A stretch of DNA of 64,000 nt from Pedobacter sp. Hv1 (lineage in GTDB: Bacteria; Bacteroidota; Bacteroidia; Sphingobacteriales; Sphingobacteriaceae), in assembly GCF_001412215.1 (NCBI RefSeq), contig NZ_LLWP01000007.1, positions 1 through 64,000 of the forward strand, read 5' to 3'. The translations under genes were made by a program, and so were the position numbers. Under the pieces are notes generated by a model, which did not search any database, was not told the DNA's origin, and was given only the letters and a program-made list of their open reading frames with translations. Below, piece by piece: positions 1 to 12,111 of this stretch; position 1 is the first letter of the stretch; every line of letters begins with the position of its first letter.

Positions 1-3000
1 AACAATACCGCTACAAGTACACCGGTACCTGTACCAATTGCTGATGTAACTATTGCAAAGGTCGCTAGCAATAGCACACCTAACGTAGGCAGCAACGTAA
101 CCTTTACCCTAACCGCTAACAACAACGGACCAAGTGATGCAACCGGAGTAAACGTAACTGACCTGCTGCCTAGCGGATACACCTTCGTATCGGCCAACCC
201 TTCTACAGGAACCTATAACAATGTTACAGGTATCTGGAACATTGGAACCCTAACAAATGGCGTTAGTGCAACCATCGATATCATAGCTACGGTTAAGGCT
301 TCTGGAAGTTATGCCAATACCGCTACCATTACAGCAACACAAACAGATCCTACACCTACCAACAATACCGCTACAAGTACACCGGTACCTGTACCTATGG
401 CCAACCTAGCAATTACAAAAACAGTAAGTAATCCTACACCAAATGTGGGCAGCAATGTAACCTTTACCCTTACTGCAAACAACAATGGACCAAGCGATGC
501 CAGCCATACCATAGTTAACGACCTGTTACCAAATGGCTATACTTTCGTATCTGCAAGTCCTTTTATTGGAGTTTATGATCAACTTACAGGAATATGGGAC
601 ATTGGTAATTTGGCCAATGGCGCCAATGCAACATTAACTGTAGTGGCAACAGTTAGGCCAAATGGCAACTATGTCAATAGTGCGATCATTAGTGCATCTG
701 AGGATGATCCAGATCATACAGATAATGTTGCTACCAGTACACCGACACCAATAGCTTTAGCTGATATATCGATAACCAAAACGGTGAGCAATACCTCTCC
801 AATTGTGGGAAGTAATATCACTTTTACCATTACCGTAAATAATGCAGGGCCAAGCAATGCCACAAATGTAATGGCAACCGACCTATTACCAACTGGTTAT
901 ACTTTTGTATCGGCTGTTGCACCTGTAGGTACAACCTATAACAATACTACTGGTTTATGGAACATTGGGACATTAGCTAATGGAACTAACGTTGCCTTAA
1001 ATATTACTGCTACTGTAAACGCGATAGGCAATTTTACCAATACAGCAACTGTAGTTGCTTCAGAAACAGATCCTACACCTACCAATAACACCGCTACAAG
1101 CACACCTACTCCGGTACCTGTTGCAGATGTTGCTATTACTAAAACAGCAAACAACACTGCTCCTAATGTGGGCAATAATGTAACCTTTACCATTACGGCA
1201 ACCAATACTGGTCCAAGCAGTGCAAGCAATGTTAAGGTTAACGACTTGTTGCCAAATGGCTACACTTTCTTATCTGCCACACCTGCTGTAGGAAATTATG
1301 ATCCTATAACAGGAATATGGAACATCGGAACATTAGCCAATAGTGCTAATTCAACCTTGAATATCATAGCAACTGTTAATGCAACTGGAAATTATGCCAA
1401 TACCGCTACCATTACAGCTACAGAAACAGACCCTACACCTACCAATAACACTGCTACAAGTACTCCCGTGCCAGTGCCGGTTGCAGATGTTGCTATTACC
1501 AAAACAGCTAGCAACAGCACACCTAACGTGGGCAGCAACGTAACCTTTACCATTAGAGCCACTAATGCCGGACCAAGCAATGCCACAAATATCATTGCAA
1601 CAGACGTACTACCTAACGGCTATACATTCGTTTCTGCAAATGCATCTACAGGAGCATATGATCAGGTTACAGGCAAATGGATGATAGGTACATTAGTGGA
1701 TGGAGCAAACGCAACATTGGATATTGTGGCAAAAGTAAATGCCACAGGGAGTTACGCCAACACCGTTACCATTACAGCTACCGAAACAGATCCTACACTT
1801 ACCAACAATACGGCAACCAGTACACCTGTACCTATGCCTGTTGCGGATGTATCTGTACTCAAAACGATTAGTAAAACCACCCCAAGTGTAGGGGCTAATG
1901 TTACCTTTACTTTAACAGCAAGTAATACAGGACCAAATAATGCAACCAACGTAAACGTTTCAGATTTACTACCAAGTGGTTATACTTTCGTATCATTTGC
2001 TGCCTCTGTTGGCACTTACAACAATGTTACCGGTTTGTGGAGTATTGGCAATCTGGCCAATGGTGCAAATGCTTCATTGTCTATTGTAGCAACAGTAAAT
2101 GCAAGTGGAAACCATACCAATGCAGCTAGTGTTAGCGCTGCAGAGCATGATCCTAATACAACAAACAATACATCTTCAGTTACAAGTATGCCTGTTGATG
2201 TAAAAATAGCCAAAACAGGACCAGCTATTGCAAATGCAGGGACAATGGTAAGCTATAAACTGACTATTAGCAATGAAGGAACAGGCAATGCACTTTCAAA
2301 TGTAATAGATGATGTCGTTCCAGCAACGCTCAGCAATGTAAATTGGACTGCAACTGCACAAGGCTCATCTACCATTAATAGTGGTGCAATAGGCACTGGT
2401 AATCATCTAGTAGTCAATGCCAACATCCCTGCAGGAGCAGGTAATACCATTACCATTGATATTACTGGACAAATTCCAGCAAATACTACAGCAACTTCAC
2501 TATCAAATACAGCAACTGTAGCATCTCCTGACCCTTCAGATCCGATCATCAATTCCAATACTGTAACCACAACAATAGGTAAAAACGCAGATATCCAAAT
2601 CCAAAAAACTGGACCTAGTGCAGTAATTGCTGGAAATGCAATTAGCTATATCATAAAGGTAAGCAATGCTGGACCAAGTGATGTCAACAATGTAAATATC
2701 ATAGACAATATTCCTACAGGGATTAATAGTGTTACTTGGACAGCCACCGCAGAAAATGGAGCTACGCTAACTGGTGCAAATAGTGGAATAGGCAATATTA
2801 ACCTGTTTGCTGCTATTCCATCTGGAACTGCCACTATAACCATAACCGTAAATGGAATTGTTGATCATACCTATGTAGGCACAACATTGAACAATACAGC
2901 TACTGCAACACCAGAAGCAGGTATTATTGATCCAACTCCTGCTACAAGTACAGTAATTACTAATGTAACTAGGGTAGCCAATGTAAGGATTACCAAATCT

Positions 3001-6000
3001 GGCCCAGCAAATATTGGTGCTGGAGAGGTAATTACCTATAACTTACATATTGTTAACGATGGACCTAGTGATGCGATAGGTGTACAGATTGCAGATGTGA
3101 TACCAAGCCAAGTACTGAACCCCACATGGACGGCTACTGCTCTAAATGGTGCCACAGTAAGTACAAATAATGGAAGTGGAAATATCAATATTACTGGAAA
3201 TATTCCTTCTGGAACTGGAACTATTGACATCACGATTACTGGTACCATCAATCCAAGTACAAGCAATGCTTCTACTTTTAACAATACGGCAACTGCAAGT
3301 TTCCCGACAGGTAGTCCAATTACAGACCCTGAGCCAAGTTCTAACACAAGTACAATTCCAACACTAGTTAATAATACGGCAAATATCCGTGTCTCTAAAA
3401 ATGGACCAGCCAATGTGAATGTGCTAGACCCTATTACTTATACCATAGTAGTAACCAATGCCGGACTTGGCAATGTAGCTGGTGCAATCATAACAGACAA
3501 CGTTCCTGCTGACGTTACCGTAAGTAGTTGGAGTGCTTTAGGCACAGGTGGTGCCACTATTACTGGTGCTACAAGTGGCAATAGTAACGCTGTAAATACC
3601 ATAGGCAACATTCCTGCAGATCCAAATGCCAAGATAACAATTACGATAAACGGTATGGTAAATAGCTCCGCAGCCTCAATTTTTACCAATACAGTAACCG
3701 TTACAGCTGGTGGTAATCCACAAAGCTCTGTAACTACTGCAGTAAATAAATCTACCGATGTTCAGATTGACAAAAATGGTACACAAACCGCAATTGTAGG
3801 GTCGACTGTAAGTTACACCATTAAGGTTAGTAATAATGGTCCTATAGCTGCCAACGGTATAACTATAAATGATATAGTCCCAGCAGAAATTGAGAATGTG
3901 AGTTGGAAGGCTACAGCTTATGGTACAGCAAGTTTAACCGGCCCAGATGGGACGGGTATTACAGGCAACACCATTCAAACTACCGGAAATGTTCCTATTG
4001 GTGTGGCCAATTACATCATGATTACAGTAAATGGAAACATTAAATCATCGGTAACAGTTCCAAGTATTAGCAACACAGCAACCATTACCCTACCACCGGG
4101 ATTAACCGATTTTGACCTGAGTAATCAGGGTAGTACTGTGGTAACAACGTTAACTAAAGAAAGTGATGTTTCGATTACCAAAACTGCAAGTAACAATGCG
4201 CCTGTGGTAGGTAGCCAAATCACATTTAACATTGTAGCTTCAAATACAGGTCCAAGTGATGCTACAATTGTGAAGGTAAATGATGTATTGACAAATGGTT
4301 ATACGTTTGTGTCAGCTACACCATCTATAGGAACCTTCGACAATGCAACTGGCGTTTGGACTATTGGTGGTTTAACCAAGGGTGCAAATGCTACATTAAA
4401 CATGGTGGCAAGTGTAAATGCTAGTGGCAGTTACACCAATACGGCAAGCATTACTGCTGCTGAAACGGATCCAAATACCAGCAACAGCGCTACTGTTACG
4501 CCCGTACCTAGTCCGTTAGCAGATGTTTCCATCACAAAAACAGTTGATAATTTAACACCAAATGTAGGGAGCAATATTACATTTACCCTAACTGCTAAGA
4601 ATGCAGGACCAAGCACTGCTACAGGTGTTACCGCAAATGATATATTACCTAGCGGTTATACCTTTGTCTCGGCTAGTGCTGCTATAGGTACAAACTACAA
4701 CAGTACCAATGGTGTTTGGACTATTGGAAGCTTAGCAAATGGCGCAAGTAGCATACTCACCATTACCGCGACAGTAAAAACAACTGGCAATTATACCAAC
4801 ACGGCAACCATAAGTGCTACTGAAACAGACCCTACTCTGGGCAACAACAGTGCAAGTGTTACACCCGTGCCTATATCAATGGCCGATGTATCAGTAATAA
4901 AAACTGTAAGCGATTTAGCTCCATCTGTAGGCAGTACAATTATGTTTACTATTAAGGCTGCAAATGCAGGACCAAGCAACACCACAGGGGTTACCGTAAC
5001 CGATCTACTCCCATCAGGCTATACTTTTGTTTCGGCAAATGCACCAGCAGGCACAACCTATAACGCTACAACCGGTTTATGGTCTATTGGAAATTTGGCA
5101 AATGGGGCAAATGCATCTTTAACTATCACTGCCAAAGTAAGTGCAACGGGTAACTATACCAATACAGCAACCATAAGTGCTACTGAGACCGACCCAACTC
5201 TAGGTAACAACAGTTCGAGTGTAACGCCAATGTCTGTACCAGAAGCAAATGTAGCAGTAATAAAAACAGTCAGCAACGCTAACCCTAATGTGGGTAGTAA
5301 TGTAACCTTTACCATAACTGCAAGCAATGCTGGGCCAAGCAATGCCACAGGGGTTATGGTGAACGACCTGTTGCCAAGTGGTTATACTTTTGTATCGGCC
5401 ACAGCGCAAGCAGGTACAACCTATAACAATACAACTGGCTTATGGTCTATTGGAAATTTGGCAAACGGTGCAAATGCCATTCTAACTGTTACAGCAAAGG
5501 TAAATGCAGTAGGCTTATATGCAAATACAGCAACTATTACCGCTAACGAAGATGATCCAGATCATTCTGATAACAGTGCTACGGCAACACCTACCCCAAT
5601 TTCAATGGCCGACGTATCTGTTGTAAAAACTACAAGTGACACTGCACCACCCGTAGGTAATACCATTACATTCACTATTAAGGCTGCAAATGCAGGACCA
5701 AGCAACGCCACAGGGGTTACCATAACCGATCTACTCCCATCAGGCTATACTTTTGTTTCGGCAAATGCGCCAGCAGGCACAACCTATAACGCTACAACTG
5801 GTTTATGGTCTATTGGAAATTTGGTTAATGGCACAAATGTATCCTTAACTATCACAGCCAAAGTAAATGCAGCTGGTAACTATACCAATACAGCAACCAT
5901 AAGCGCTACTGAAATAGACCCTACACCTGGCAACAACAGCTCGAGCGTAAGCCCTATTCCTGTACCAGAAGCAGATGTTACAGTAATAAAAACAGTCAGC

Positions 6001-8512
6001 AACGCCAATCCTAATGTAGGAAGCAATGTAACCTTTACCATTAAAGCAACAAATACAGGCCTTAGCAATGCTACAGGTGTAAAAGTAAATGATTTATTAC
6101 CTAGTGGTTATGATTTTGTATCAGCAACAGCACAAGCAGGCACTACCTACAATAGTACAACTGGTTTATGGTCTATTGGCAATTTAGCAAACGGTGCAAA
6201 TGCCATTCTAACCGTTACAGCAAAGGTAAATGCAATAGGGTTGCATACAAATACCGCAACCATTATTGCTAACGAAGATGATCCTGATCCTTCTAACAAC
6301 AGTTCTACTGTAACACCTATCCCAACAGCGGCAGCTAATGTTTCGATAAGCAAAACAGTAAATAATATGACACCTGCTGTAGGCACTAATGTAACCTTTA
6401 CCATCACAGCCGCAAATGCAGGGCCGAGTATGGCTACAGGAGTTAACGTAACCGACATACTGTCAAATGGTTACACCTTTATAACTGCAAACGCCCCAGT
6501 AGGCACTACCTACAACAGTACCACTGGTTTATGGGTAATTGGAAACCTAGCTAATGGTGCAAATGCGATATTAACCATTACCGCTAAGGTAAATAACACA
6601 GGGCCATATACAAATACAGCTACGATTACTTCTACAACTCTAGATCCTGATCCGTCTAACAATAGCGCTACAGTTATGCCTGTACCAGCATCGGCAGCTA
6701 ATGTTTCTGTGAACAAAACCGTGGATAATGCCACTCCAACAGTAGGCACTAATGTAACCTTTACCATCACCGCTGCAAATGCAGGACCAAGTACGGCTAC
6801 AGGAGTTAACGTAACCGATATACTACCAACAGGTTATACTTATGTTTCAGCTACAGCTCCATTAGGTACTACCTATAATAGTATGACTGGTTTATGGGCA
6901 ATCGGAACTCTAGCTAATGGTAGCAGTACAAGCCTCAATATTACTGCAACAGTTAATGCAAGTGGAAATTATACCAATACAGCTACAATTAGTGCCACTA
7001 CTCCTGACCTTGATTTATCAAACAATAGCTCTAGTGTAACACCAATTACAGCTTCAATGGCCAATGTATCAGTTCACAAAACTGTAAACAATGCCAGTCC
7101 AGTAGTAGGTAGCAACGTTGTCTTTAGTATTACAGCTGCAAATGCAGGCCCAAGCATGGCAACAGGAGTTACTGTTACGGATATTCTACCAACAGGTTAT
7201 ACCTTTGTATCGGCAAATGCACCAGCAGGTACAACTTACAATAACAATACTGGTTTATGGACAATTGGAAGCTTGGCCAATGGCGCAAATGCCATACTCA
7301 CTATTACCGCAAAGGTAAATGCAACAGGATTGTATGCAAACACAGCAACAATTAACATTAACGAGGATGATCCAGATTTATCTAACAATAGTTCTACCGT
7401 TACACCTGCACCAGCATCCACAGCAAATATTTCAGTAAGCAAAACTGTTGACAATCTCACTCCAACGGTAGGCAGCAATGTTGTATTTAGTATCCGTATA
7501 GCAAATAATGGCCCGAGTGTAGCAACAGCAGTTACGGTTACCGATATCCTGCCAAGTGGTTATACCTTTATATCAGCAAATGCTCCAGCTGGTACAACTT
7601 ACAACAGCACCAATGGTTTATGGTCTATCGGAAACTTAACCAATGGAGCAAATGTTGTATTGAACATTATTGCCAAAGTAAATGCTACAGGGCCCTATGC
7701 AAATACGGCAACCGTAACTTCGGCAACTACCGATCCTAATCCATCAGACAACAGCTCGACAGTTACGCCTATACCGGCATCTACAGCTGATATTTCGGTA
7801 AACAAAACCGTAAACAATACCAATCCAACCATAGGCAGCAATGTAGTATTTAGTATCAGTGTAACAAATAATGGCCCGAGTAATGCCACTGGAGTATTGG
7901 CAACAGATATCCTGCCAAGTGGTTATACTTTTATATCGGCTAATGCACCAGCAGGTACAACTTACAATAACACTACTGGATTATGGTCAATTGGAAACCT
8001 AACCAATGGTGTTAATACCATATTGACCATTACGGCCAAAGTAAATGCAACAGGTTTGTATGCAAATACGGCTACGGTGACTTCAACAACACCTGATCCT
8101 GATCCATCTAATAACAGCTCAACCGTAACACTAGTTACAACTGCAATGGCTAAAGTAGCTATCAACAAAACCATAAATAACATGTCACCCGTAATAGGTA
8201 GTAATGTTGTATTTAGCATCCGCGTTGTAAATAATGGCCCAAGTGATGCTACTGGAATATTGGCAACAGATATTCTGCCAAGTGGTTATACTTTTATATC
8301 GGCTAATGCACCAGCAGGCAATACCTATAACAGTACCAGTGGTTTATGGACAATTGGCACTTTAGCCAACGGTGCAGATGCCATCCTTACCATAACTGCT
8401 AAGGTAAATGCAACAGGTTTATATGCCAATACGGCAACGGTTGTTTCTACAAGCCCTGATCCTGATCTGTCTGACAATAGCTCAACCGTAACGCCTATAC
8501 CAGTAAAACCAG
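1..8512 (+). repeat. Tandem DUF11 coding repeats (23 visible copies, two subtypes)
   Basis: Direct reading shows a period of about 360-363 bases for 18 copies (copies 1-6 and 12-23) and about 394 bases for the five middle copies (about 2194-4161). Some copies are nearly identical at base level: bases 1-35 recur at 361-395. This points to recent unequal crossing-over or gene conversion. Copy number in an assembly may be unreliable. Confidence 0.9.
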
Positions 8513-8796
8513 ATTTTGTTGAGCTTAAAATACCAAACCTGTTCACACCAAATGGCGATGGCAAAAATGACATGTTTGAAATTATTGGCCTCAGTCAATT
8601 CCGTGAAAATAGCCTTGTTATTGTTAACCGTTGGGAAAATCAGGTGTACCATGCTACAAACTACCAAAACAACTGGACAGGAGAAGGCTTAAATGAAGGC
8701 ACTTATTTCTACCTGTTGAAAGTAAAAAGAACTGACAACTCAGAATGGGTGATTTACAAAGGTTACATCACACTGGTAAGAACCTTTAAGAAATAG
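1..8796 (+). CDS. Giant DUF11-repeat surface protein with T9SS type-B sorting domain (5' partial)
   Basis: The reading frame is open from base 1, so the gene starts upstream of the window; the ATG at 397 is only an internal Met within a repeat. What is visible is about 2,930 residues: 23 tandem immunoglobulin-like DUF11 repeats, each starting near [AV][DN]xxxxKT and carrying N.GPS and L[LP]xGYTFVS motifs. They end in a gliding-motility-associated C-terminal domain (CHU_C type; [14 protein letters not shown] near 8530, [10 protein letters not shown] near 8692). That domain marks a type-B cargo of the type IX secretion system, so the protein is exported and held on the cell surface, probably as an adhesin or stalk (inference). 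Repeats 7-11 (about 2194-4161) are a different, longer subtype (KTGPA, about 131 residues) than the flanking 121-residue ones. The PorP/SprF gene follows 50 bases downstream, after a hairpin. Confidence 0.93.
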   Translation, partial: NNTATSTPVPVPIADVTIAKVASNSTPNVGSNVTFTLTANNNGPSDATGVNVTDLLPSGYTFVSANPSTGTYNNVTGIWNIGTLTNGVSATIDIIATVKASGSYANTATITATQTDPTPTNNTATSTPVPVPMANLAITKTVSNPTPNVGSNVTFTLTANNNGPSDASHTIVNDLLPNGYTFVSASPFIGVYDQLTGIWDIGNLANGANATLTVVATVRPNGNYVNSAIISASEDDPDHTDNVATSTPTPIALADISITKTVSNTSPIVGSNITFTITVNNAGPSNATNVMATDLLPTGYTFVSAVAPVGTTYNNTTGLWNIGTLANGTNVALNITATVNAIGNFTNTATVVASETDPTPTNNTATSTPTPVPVADVAITKTANNTAPNVGNNVTFTITATNTGPSSASNVKVNDLLPNGYTFLSATPAVGNYDPITGIWNIGTLANSANSTLNIIATVNATGNYANTATITATETDPTPTNNTATSTPVPVPVADVAITKTASNSTPNVGSNVTFTIRATNAGPSNATNIIATDVLPNGYTFVSANASTGAYDQVTGKWMIGTLVDGANATLDIVAKVNATGSYANTVTITATETDPTLTNNTATSTPVPMPVADVSVLKTISKTTPSVGANVTFTLTASNTGPNNATNVNVSDLLPSGYTFVSFAASVGTYNNVTGLWSIGNLANGANASLSIVATVNASGNHTNAASVSAAEHDPNTTNNTSSVTSMPVDVKIAKTGPAIANAGTMVSYKLTISNEGTGNALSNVIDDVVPATLSNVNWTATAQGSSTINSGAIGTGNHLVVNANIPAGAGNTITIDITGQIPANTTATSLSNTATVASPDPSDPIINSNTVTTTIGKNADIQIQKTGPSAVIAGNAISYIIKVSNAGPSDVNNVNIIDNIPTGINSVTWTATAENGATLTGANSGIGNINLFAAIPSGTATITITVNGIVDHTYVGTTLNNTATATPEAGIIDPTPATSTVITNVTRVANVRITKSGPANIGAGEVITYNLHIVNDGPSDAIGVQIADVIPSQVLNPTWTATALNGATVSTNNGSGNINITGNIPSGTGTIDITITGTINPSTSNASTFNNTATASFPTGSPITDPEPSSNTSTIPTLVNNTANIRVSKNGPANVNVLDPITYTIVVTNAGLGNVAGAIITDNVPADVTVSSWSALGTGGATITGATSGNSNAVNTIGNIPADPNAKITITINGMVNSSAASIFTNTVTVTAGGNPQSSVTTAVNKSTDVQIDKNGTQTAIVGSTVSYTIKVSNNGPIAANGITINDIVPAEIENVSWKATAYGTASLTGPDGTGITGNTIQTTGNVPIGVANYIMITVNGNIKSSVTVPSISNTATITLPPGLTDFDLSNQGSTVVTTLTKESDVSITKTASNNAPVVGSQITFNIVASNTGPSDATIVKVNDVLTNGYTFVSATPSIGTFDNATGVWTIGGLTKGANATLNMVASVNASGSYTNTASITAAETDPNTSNSATVTPVPSPLADVSITKTVDNLTPNVGSNITFTLTAKNAGPSTATGVTANDILPSGYTFVSASAAIGTNYNSTNGVWTIGSLANGASSILTITATVKTTGNYTNTATISATETDPTLGNNSASVTPVPISMADVSVIKTVSDLAPSVGSTIMFTIKAANAGPSNTTGVTVTDLLPSGYTFVSANAPAGTTYNATTGLWSIGNLANGANASLTITAKVSATGNYTNTATISATETDPTLGNNSSSVTPMSVPEANVAVIKTVSNANPNVGSNVTFTITASNAGPSNATGVMVNDLLPSGYTFVSATAQAGTTYNNTTGLWSIGNLANGANAILTVTAKVNAVGLYANTATITANEDDPDHSDNSATATPTPISMADVSVVKTTSDTAPPVGNTITFTIKAANAGPSNATGVTITDLLPSGYTFVSANAPAGTTYNATTGLWSIGNLVNGTNVSLTITAKVNAAGNYTNTATISATEIDPTPGNNSSSVSPIPVPEADVTVIKTVSNANPNVGSNVTFTIKATNTGLSNATGVKVNDLLPSGYDFVSATAQAGTTYNSTTGLWSIGNLANGANAILTVTAKVNAIGLHTNTATIIANEDDPDPSNNSSTVTPIPTAAANVSISKTVNNMTPAVGTNVTFTITAANAGPSMATGVNVTDILSNGYTFITANAPVGTTYNSTTGLWVIGNLANGANAILTITAKVNNTGPYTNTATITSTTLDPDPSNNSATVMPVPASAANVSVNKTVDNATPTVGTNVTFTITAANAGPSTATGVNVTDILPTGYTYVSATAPLGTTYNSMTGLWAIGTLANGSSTSLNITATVNASGNYTNTATISATTPDLDLSNNSSSVTPITASMANVSVHKTVNNASPVVGSNVVFSITAANAGPSMATGVTVTDILPTGYTFVSANAPAGTTYNNNTGLWTIGSLANGANAILTITAKVNATGLYANTATININEDDPDLSNNSSTVTPAPASTANISVSKTVDNLTPTVGSNVVFSIRIANNGPSVATAVTVTDILPSGYTFISANAPAGTTYNSTNGLWSIGNLTNGANVVLNIIAKVNATGPYANTATVTSATTDPNPSDNSSTVTPIPASTADISVNKTVNNTNPTIGSNVVFSISVTNNGPSNATGVLATDILPSGYTFISANAPAGTTYNNTTGLWSIGNLTNGVNTILTITAKVNATGLYANTATVTSTTPDPDPSNNSSTVTLVTTAMAKVAINKTINNMSPVIGSNVVFSIRVVNNGPSDATGILATDILPSGYTFISANAPAGNTYNSTSGLWTIGTLANGADAILTITAKVNATGLYANTATVVSTSPDPDLSDNSSTVTPIPVKPDFVELKIPNLFTPNGDGKNDMFEIIGLSQFRENSLVIVNRWENQVYHATNYQNNWTGEGLNEGTYFYLLKVKRTDNSEWVIYKGYITLVRTFKK

Positions 8797-8808
8797 AAAA
8801 GTAGAAAC

Positions 8809-8840
8809 TAAAGGGAATTGGATTTTATCCATTCCCTTTT
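8809..8840 (+). terminator. Hairpin between the adhesin and porP/sprF-like genes
   Basis: AAAGGGAAT pairs with ATTCCCTTT, with an inner GGAT/ATCC, and the right arm runs straight into TTTT. It sits in the 50-base gap between two genes that look like one operon, so it may act as a partial terminator that lowers expression of the downstream genes or as an mRNA 3' stabiliser. Confidence 0.6.
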
Positions 8841-8846
8841 AAAGAT

Positions 8847-9827
8847 ATGCAACAGATGAAAAAATTAATCCTATTGATAACTGGTGCTGTGCTGCTCTTG
8901 GTAAAACCGGCACAAGCGCAACAAGATGCTCAATTTAGCCAATATATGTTCAATGGAATCTATATCAATCCAGCCTATGCTGGTTATCGAGAACAATTGA
9001 ACATACATACTTTTTACCGTAACCAATGGACTGGTATGGATGGTGCACCAAAAACATTTTCTTTGGCTGTAGATGCCATTGCAAATGATGGTAATGTAGG
9101 TTTGGCCCTTCAACTCTCTAGCGACAGGCTAGGTGCACAACGCAACAATTCAATTTACGCCAATTATGCCTATCGCATTCGGCTGAATAATGAAGGTACT
9201 TCGCGTTTAGCATTTGGCGTTGGTGCAGGTGCGATACAACTAGGTATTGATGGCTCAATTCTTAACCCCAATACCCCAGAAATAGAACAACCATACGGTT
9301 TGCAAAGCACTATTGTTCCAGATGCTAGAGCTGGGGTTTTCTTTTCGACCGATCGGTTTTATGCGGGCTTTTCTGTCGATAACCTCATCTCTAGATATAT
9401 TGACATTAATAAGTATGCTTTTATTCCCAAACCCAAAACGCACTACTACTTAACTGCAGGTGTGATAATGCCTCTTTCAACAAATGTGTTATTGAAACCA
9501 TCTTTTTTGATTAAGGACGATCGGGCCGGACCAACAAGTTTAGATCTGAGTACATTTTTTATCCTAGCAGATAAACTTTGGCTAGGTGGTTCTTACAGAA
9601 CAGGTGTAAAGCTTTATAACAAGCCTCATTTGCAAAATGACCTGAGCAACCTGAGTGCTGCTGTGGCTGCTATACAGCTATTTCCAAACCAAAACCTGAG
9701 AATTGGCTATGCATACGATTTTTCTATTGGTCCATTGAAAGGTTACAATAGAGGAACTCATGAAATTTCTATCGGCTATTTCTTTAACCGTAAACAAGTC
9801 CGCATGCTTAGTCCAAGATATTTTTAA
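8847..9827 (+). CDS. PorP/SprF family type IX secretion outer-membrane protein
   Basis: 326 residues. A signal peptide (hydrophobic LILLITGAVLLLV, ending about AQAQQ) is followed by the family hallmark DAQFSQYMFN and the NPAYAGY segment, then a barrel with alternating strands ending in a GYFFNRK-like strand. PorP/SprF proteins are outer-membrane barrels that often sit beside CHU_C-domain cargo and help export or anchor that cargo. Here it directly follows a giant type-B cargo gene and precedes an OmpA-PD40 gene, the usual three-gene arrangement. The first Met is at 8847; the Met at 8856 (MKKLIL) gives a more typical signal peptide and is an equally good start. Confidence 0.92.
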   Translation: MQQMKKLILLITGAVLLLVKPAQAQQDAQFSQYMFNGIYINPAYAGYREQLNIHTFYRNQWTGMDGAPKTFSLAVDAIANDGNVGLALQLSSDRLGAQRNNSIYANYAYRIRLNNEGTSRLAFGVGAGAIQLGIDGSILNPNTPEIEQPYGLQSTIVPDARAGVFFSTDRFYAGFSVDNLISRYIDINKYAFIPKPKTHYYLTAGVIMPLSTNVLLKPSFLIKDDRAGPTSLDLSTFFILADKLWLGGSYRTGVKLYNKPHLQNDLSNLSAAVAAIQLFPNQNLRIGYAYDFSIGPLKGYNRGTHEISIGYFFNRKQVRMLSPRYF

Positions 9828-9861
9828 CCCTTCACTTTAATCTCTCAACATCAAATAGTAT

Positions 9862-11823
9862 ATGAAAAAGAGCCTTTTAAGCCTATTAATGAGTACAATG
9901 TTGTTATTGGCCTTGATACAGAACTCAAAAGCCCAATATGTTTTGAAGGAAGCAGACTCACAATACGAGCTATACAATTATTTCAAAGCCATTGACCTAT
10001 ATCAACAGGCTTATCAGAAAAGACCTAGCCTACATGCAGCTCAGCAACTAGCAAATTGCTTTGAGCAAATCCGTAATTATAAGGAAACGGAAAGTTGGGC
10101 CGCCATTGCAACCAATATGAAGGGCAGCAAACCAGAAAATGTACTCAGTTACGCCAAGGCCCTGCAAAATAATTCGAAATATACTGAGGCACGGCTTCAA
10201 TATGAAAAATATGCAGGTCTTGATAAAAATATAACTGCGGTCCAAAAAAGCACTTGGCTCCTCTCCTGCGACTCTGCCATATATTGGATAAAAAATCCGA
10301 GAAATACCGTTATTCAAAATCAAAGAGCCTTGAATACTGCTCAATCAGATTGGGGTGCAACCCAGATTGATGGGTCTATTGTATTCGCGTCAGATAGGAC
10401 CTTTAAAACTGATAGCCTAAACGAGTTTGAAGTAAAAACTTTTTTAAAGTTTGATGGTGCAAAAAAACCAAATCCAAAAATATATGAATGGACCGGAAAC
10501 CATTACCTACACCTATACAACCAAGCCGCAGCTGATAAAACTATTAGTAAGTTACCTGTAGAGGTAGGAACCAATTACCATGTTGGTTCAGCCAGTTTTA
10601 CAGCCGATGGCAATGAAATGTACTTTACCCTAACGCGTATCCCAACAAAGCCAGTTTATGTAAATGGCAAATTAGCAACAGTACACATTGAAATTTATAG
10701 TAGCCAAAAAGATAAAGATGGAAAATGGACAACACCAATAGCCTTCACATATAACAAAGTTGATGCGTATGCTGTAGGCGACCCTTACATTAGCAAAGAT
10801 GGAAAAACATTGTACTTTACTGCTAATTTACCTGGCGGACAAGGTGGCACTGACCTGTACTACTGTATTAAAACTAGTAGTGGCTGGGGGCAACCCGTTA
10901 ATCTTAAAGAATTGAATACTGCAGGTAACGAGCGTAGTCCATTTTTTGATGGTGAAAATACATTTTATTTTAGCAGTGATGGATGGATAGGCATGGGTGG
11001 TTTAGATATTTTCAAAGCCCAAAGGGCCAATGGCCAAATTGGAAAGCCAGTAAACATGGGCTACCCCACCAATTCGCCACAAGATGATTTTGCCTATAAC
11101 TTGAGTAGCCCTTATACTGGCTATCTGTCATCAAACAGAATAGAAGGTGTTGGTAATGATGATATCTATAGCTTTAGAACTCCAGAACCGATCGTTTTCA
11201 CTTTAACTGGGGTAGCTTACAACAAACAGACAAGGCAACCATTAGCTGATGCAAGTATTATCCTTACAAAAACAACTGGAGGCCAATTTAAAGTACAAAC
11301 CGAGGCAGATGGCAGATACAAATTTAATTTAGAAAAAGCATCTAACTACAGTTTAAAGGGCCTAAAAACAAGTTTTCTAATCGATACTGCCATTGTAACT
11401 ACACAAAACCTAATTGCATCAACCGAACTCAAACAAAATCTCCAATTGGAACCCATTGTCATTAACAAAGCCATCAAAATTGACAATATTTATTACGACT
11501 TTGATAAATCGGACATTAGGCCTGATGCTGCAAAGGAATTGGATAAACTGGTTAAAATCCTCCAAGATAATCCAACGATATCGATAGAGTTGGGTTCACA
11601 TACAGATAGTCAAGGGAATGATAACTATAACCAAAAATTATCTCAAAGTCGTGCCGATTTAGCAGTACAATATATCATTGATAGAGGCATCAGCAAAAAC
11701 CGTATTATAGCAAAGGGCTATGGCGAAACTCAATTAGCCAACAAATGTGTTAATGGGGTTGCCTGTTCTTTAGCCGAACACCAGGTTAACCGAAGAACAG
11801 AATTTAAGATTGTGAAATATTGA
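9862..11823 (+). CDS. OmpA family protein with PD40 propeller (PorE-like)
   Basis: 653 residues. Signal peptide at about 1-24; TPR-like helices at about 28-125 (YFKAIDLYQQAYQKRP); PD40/WD40-like propeller blades at about 165-430 (DGNEMYFTLTR, SKDGKTLYFTANLPGG, ENTFYFSSDG); a carboxypeptidase-regulatory-like domain at about 445-535; and a C-terminal OmpA domain at about 545-653 with YYDFDKSDIRPDA and the peptidoglycan-binding GSHTDSQGNDNYN...SRAD pattern. Proteins of this architecture link T9SS outer-membrane parts to peptidoglycan (PorE is the studied example). It lies 34 bases after the PorP/SprF gene and before a strong terminator, so all three genes probably form one unit. Confidence 0.92.
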   Translation: MKKSLLSLLMSTMLLLALIQNSKAQYVLKEADSQYELYNYFKAIDLYQQAYQKRPSLHAAQQLANCFEQIRNYKETESWAAIATNMKGSKPENVLSYAKALQNNSKYTEARLQYEKYAGLDKNITAVQKSTWLLSCDSAIYWIKNPRNTVIQNQRALNTAQSDWGATQIDGSIVFASDRTFKTDSLNEFEVKTFLKFDGAKKPNPKIYEWTGNHYLHLYNQAAADKTISKLPVEVGTNYHVGSASFTADGNEMYFTLTRIPTKPVYVNGKLATVHIEIYSSQKDKDGKWTTPIAFTYNKVDAYAVGDPYISKDGKTLYFTANLPGGQGGTDLYYCIKTSSGWGQPVNLKELNTAGNERSPFFDGENTFYFSSDGWIGMGGLDIFKAQRANGQIGKPVNMGYPTNSPQDDFAYNLSSPYTGYLSSNRIEGVGNDDIYSFRTPEPIVFTLTGVAYNKQTRQPLADASIILTKTTGGQFKVQTEADGRYKFNLEKASNYSLKGLKTSFLIDTAIVTTQNLIASTELKQNLQLEPIVINKAIKIDNIYYDFDKSDIRPDAAKELDKLVKILQDNPTISIELGSHTDSQGNDNYNQKLSQSRADLAVQYIIDRGISKNRIIAKGYGETQLANKCVNGVACSLAEHQVNRRTEFKIVKY

Positions 11824-11854
11824 TCTAAGAAACGAATTATATCAATTAATGCTA

Positions 11855-11886
11855 GCCCCTTTGGTTAAAACCAAGGGGTTTTCTTT
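11855..11886 (+). terminator. Rho-independent terminator after the T9SS trio
   Basis: CCCCTTTGGTT pairs with AACCAAGGGG across an AA loop with one bulged T, followed by TTTTCTTTT. It lies 32 bases after the OmpA stop codon and closes the operon that starts with the giant adhesin. Confidence 0.85.
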
Positions 11887-11960
11887 TACACATCAGCCCT
11901 TAAATTGTTCGATCATATACAATGAGCGCACAATATTGAATAATATTTTCTCCAATTAAT

Positions 11961-11997
11961 TAATAACTAACTGTAAAATAACTAGTTTTAGTTATTA
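11961..11997. repeat. Inverted repeat upstream of the thioredoxin-fold gene
   Basis: TAATAACTAA (11961-11970) and TTAGTTATTA (11988-11997) are perfect inverted copies, with an extra half-site AATAACTAG between them. The position, about 115 bases before the downstream start, fits an operator. The regulator is unknown. Confidence 0.4.
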
Positions 11998-12111
11998 AAA
12001 ACTTTAACATGAACTTGGCCAATTGAATTTCATGCGATGGCTGATATTCAATACTAAAACAGTTAAGATTTTTTAATAACCTAACCATTCACACAAAGAA
12101 CCAAATAACAC

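Noticed and set aside
936..8573. Many long antisense open frames (60-125 codons) inside the giant adhesin gene
   Set aside because: They repeat at the period of the DUF11 units and have the same hydrophobic composition each time, so they are reverse-strand shadows of the repeats.
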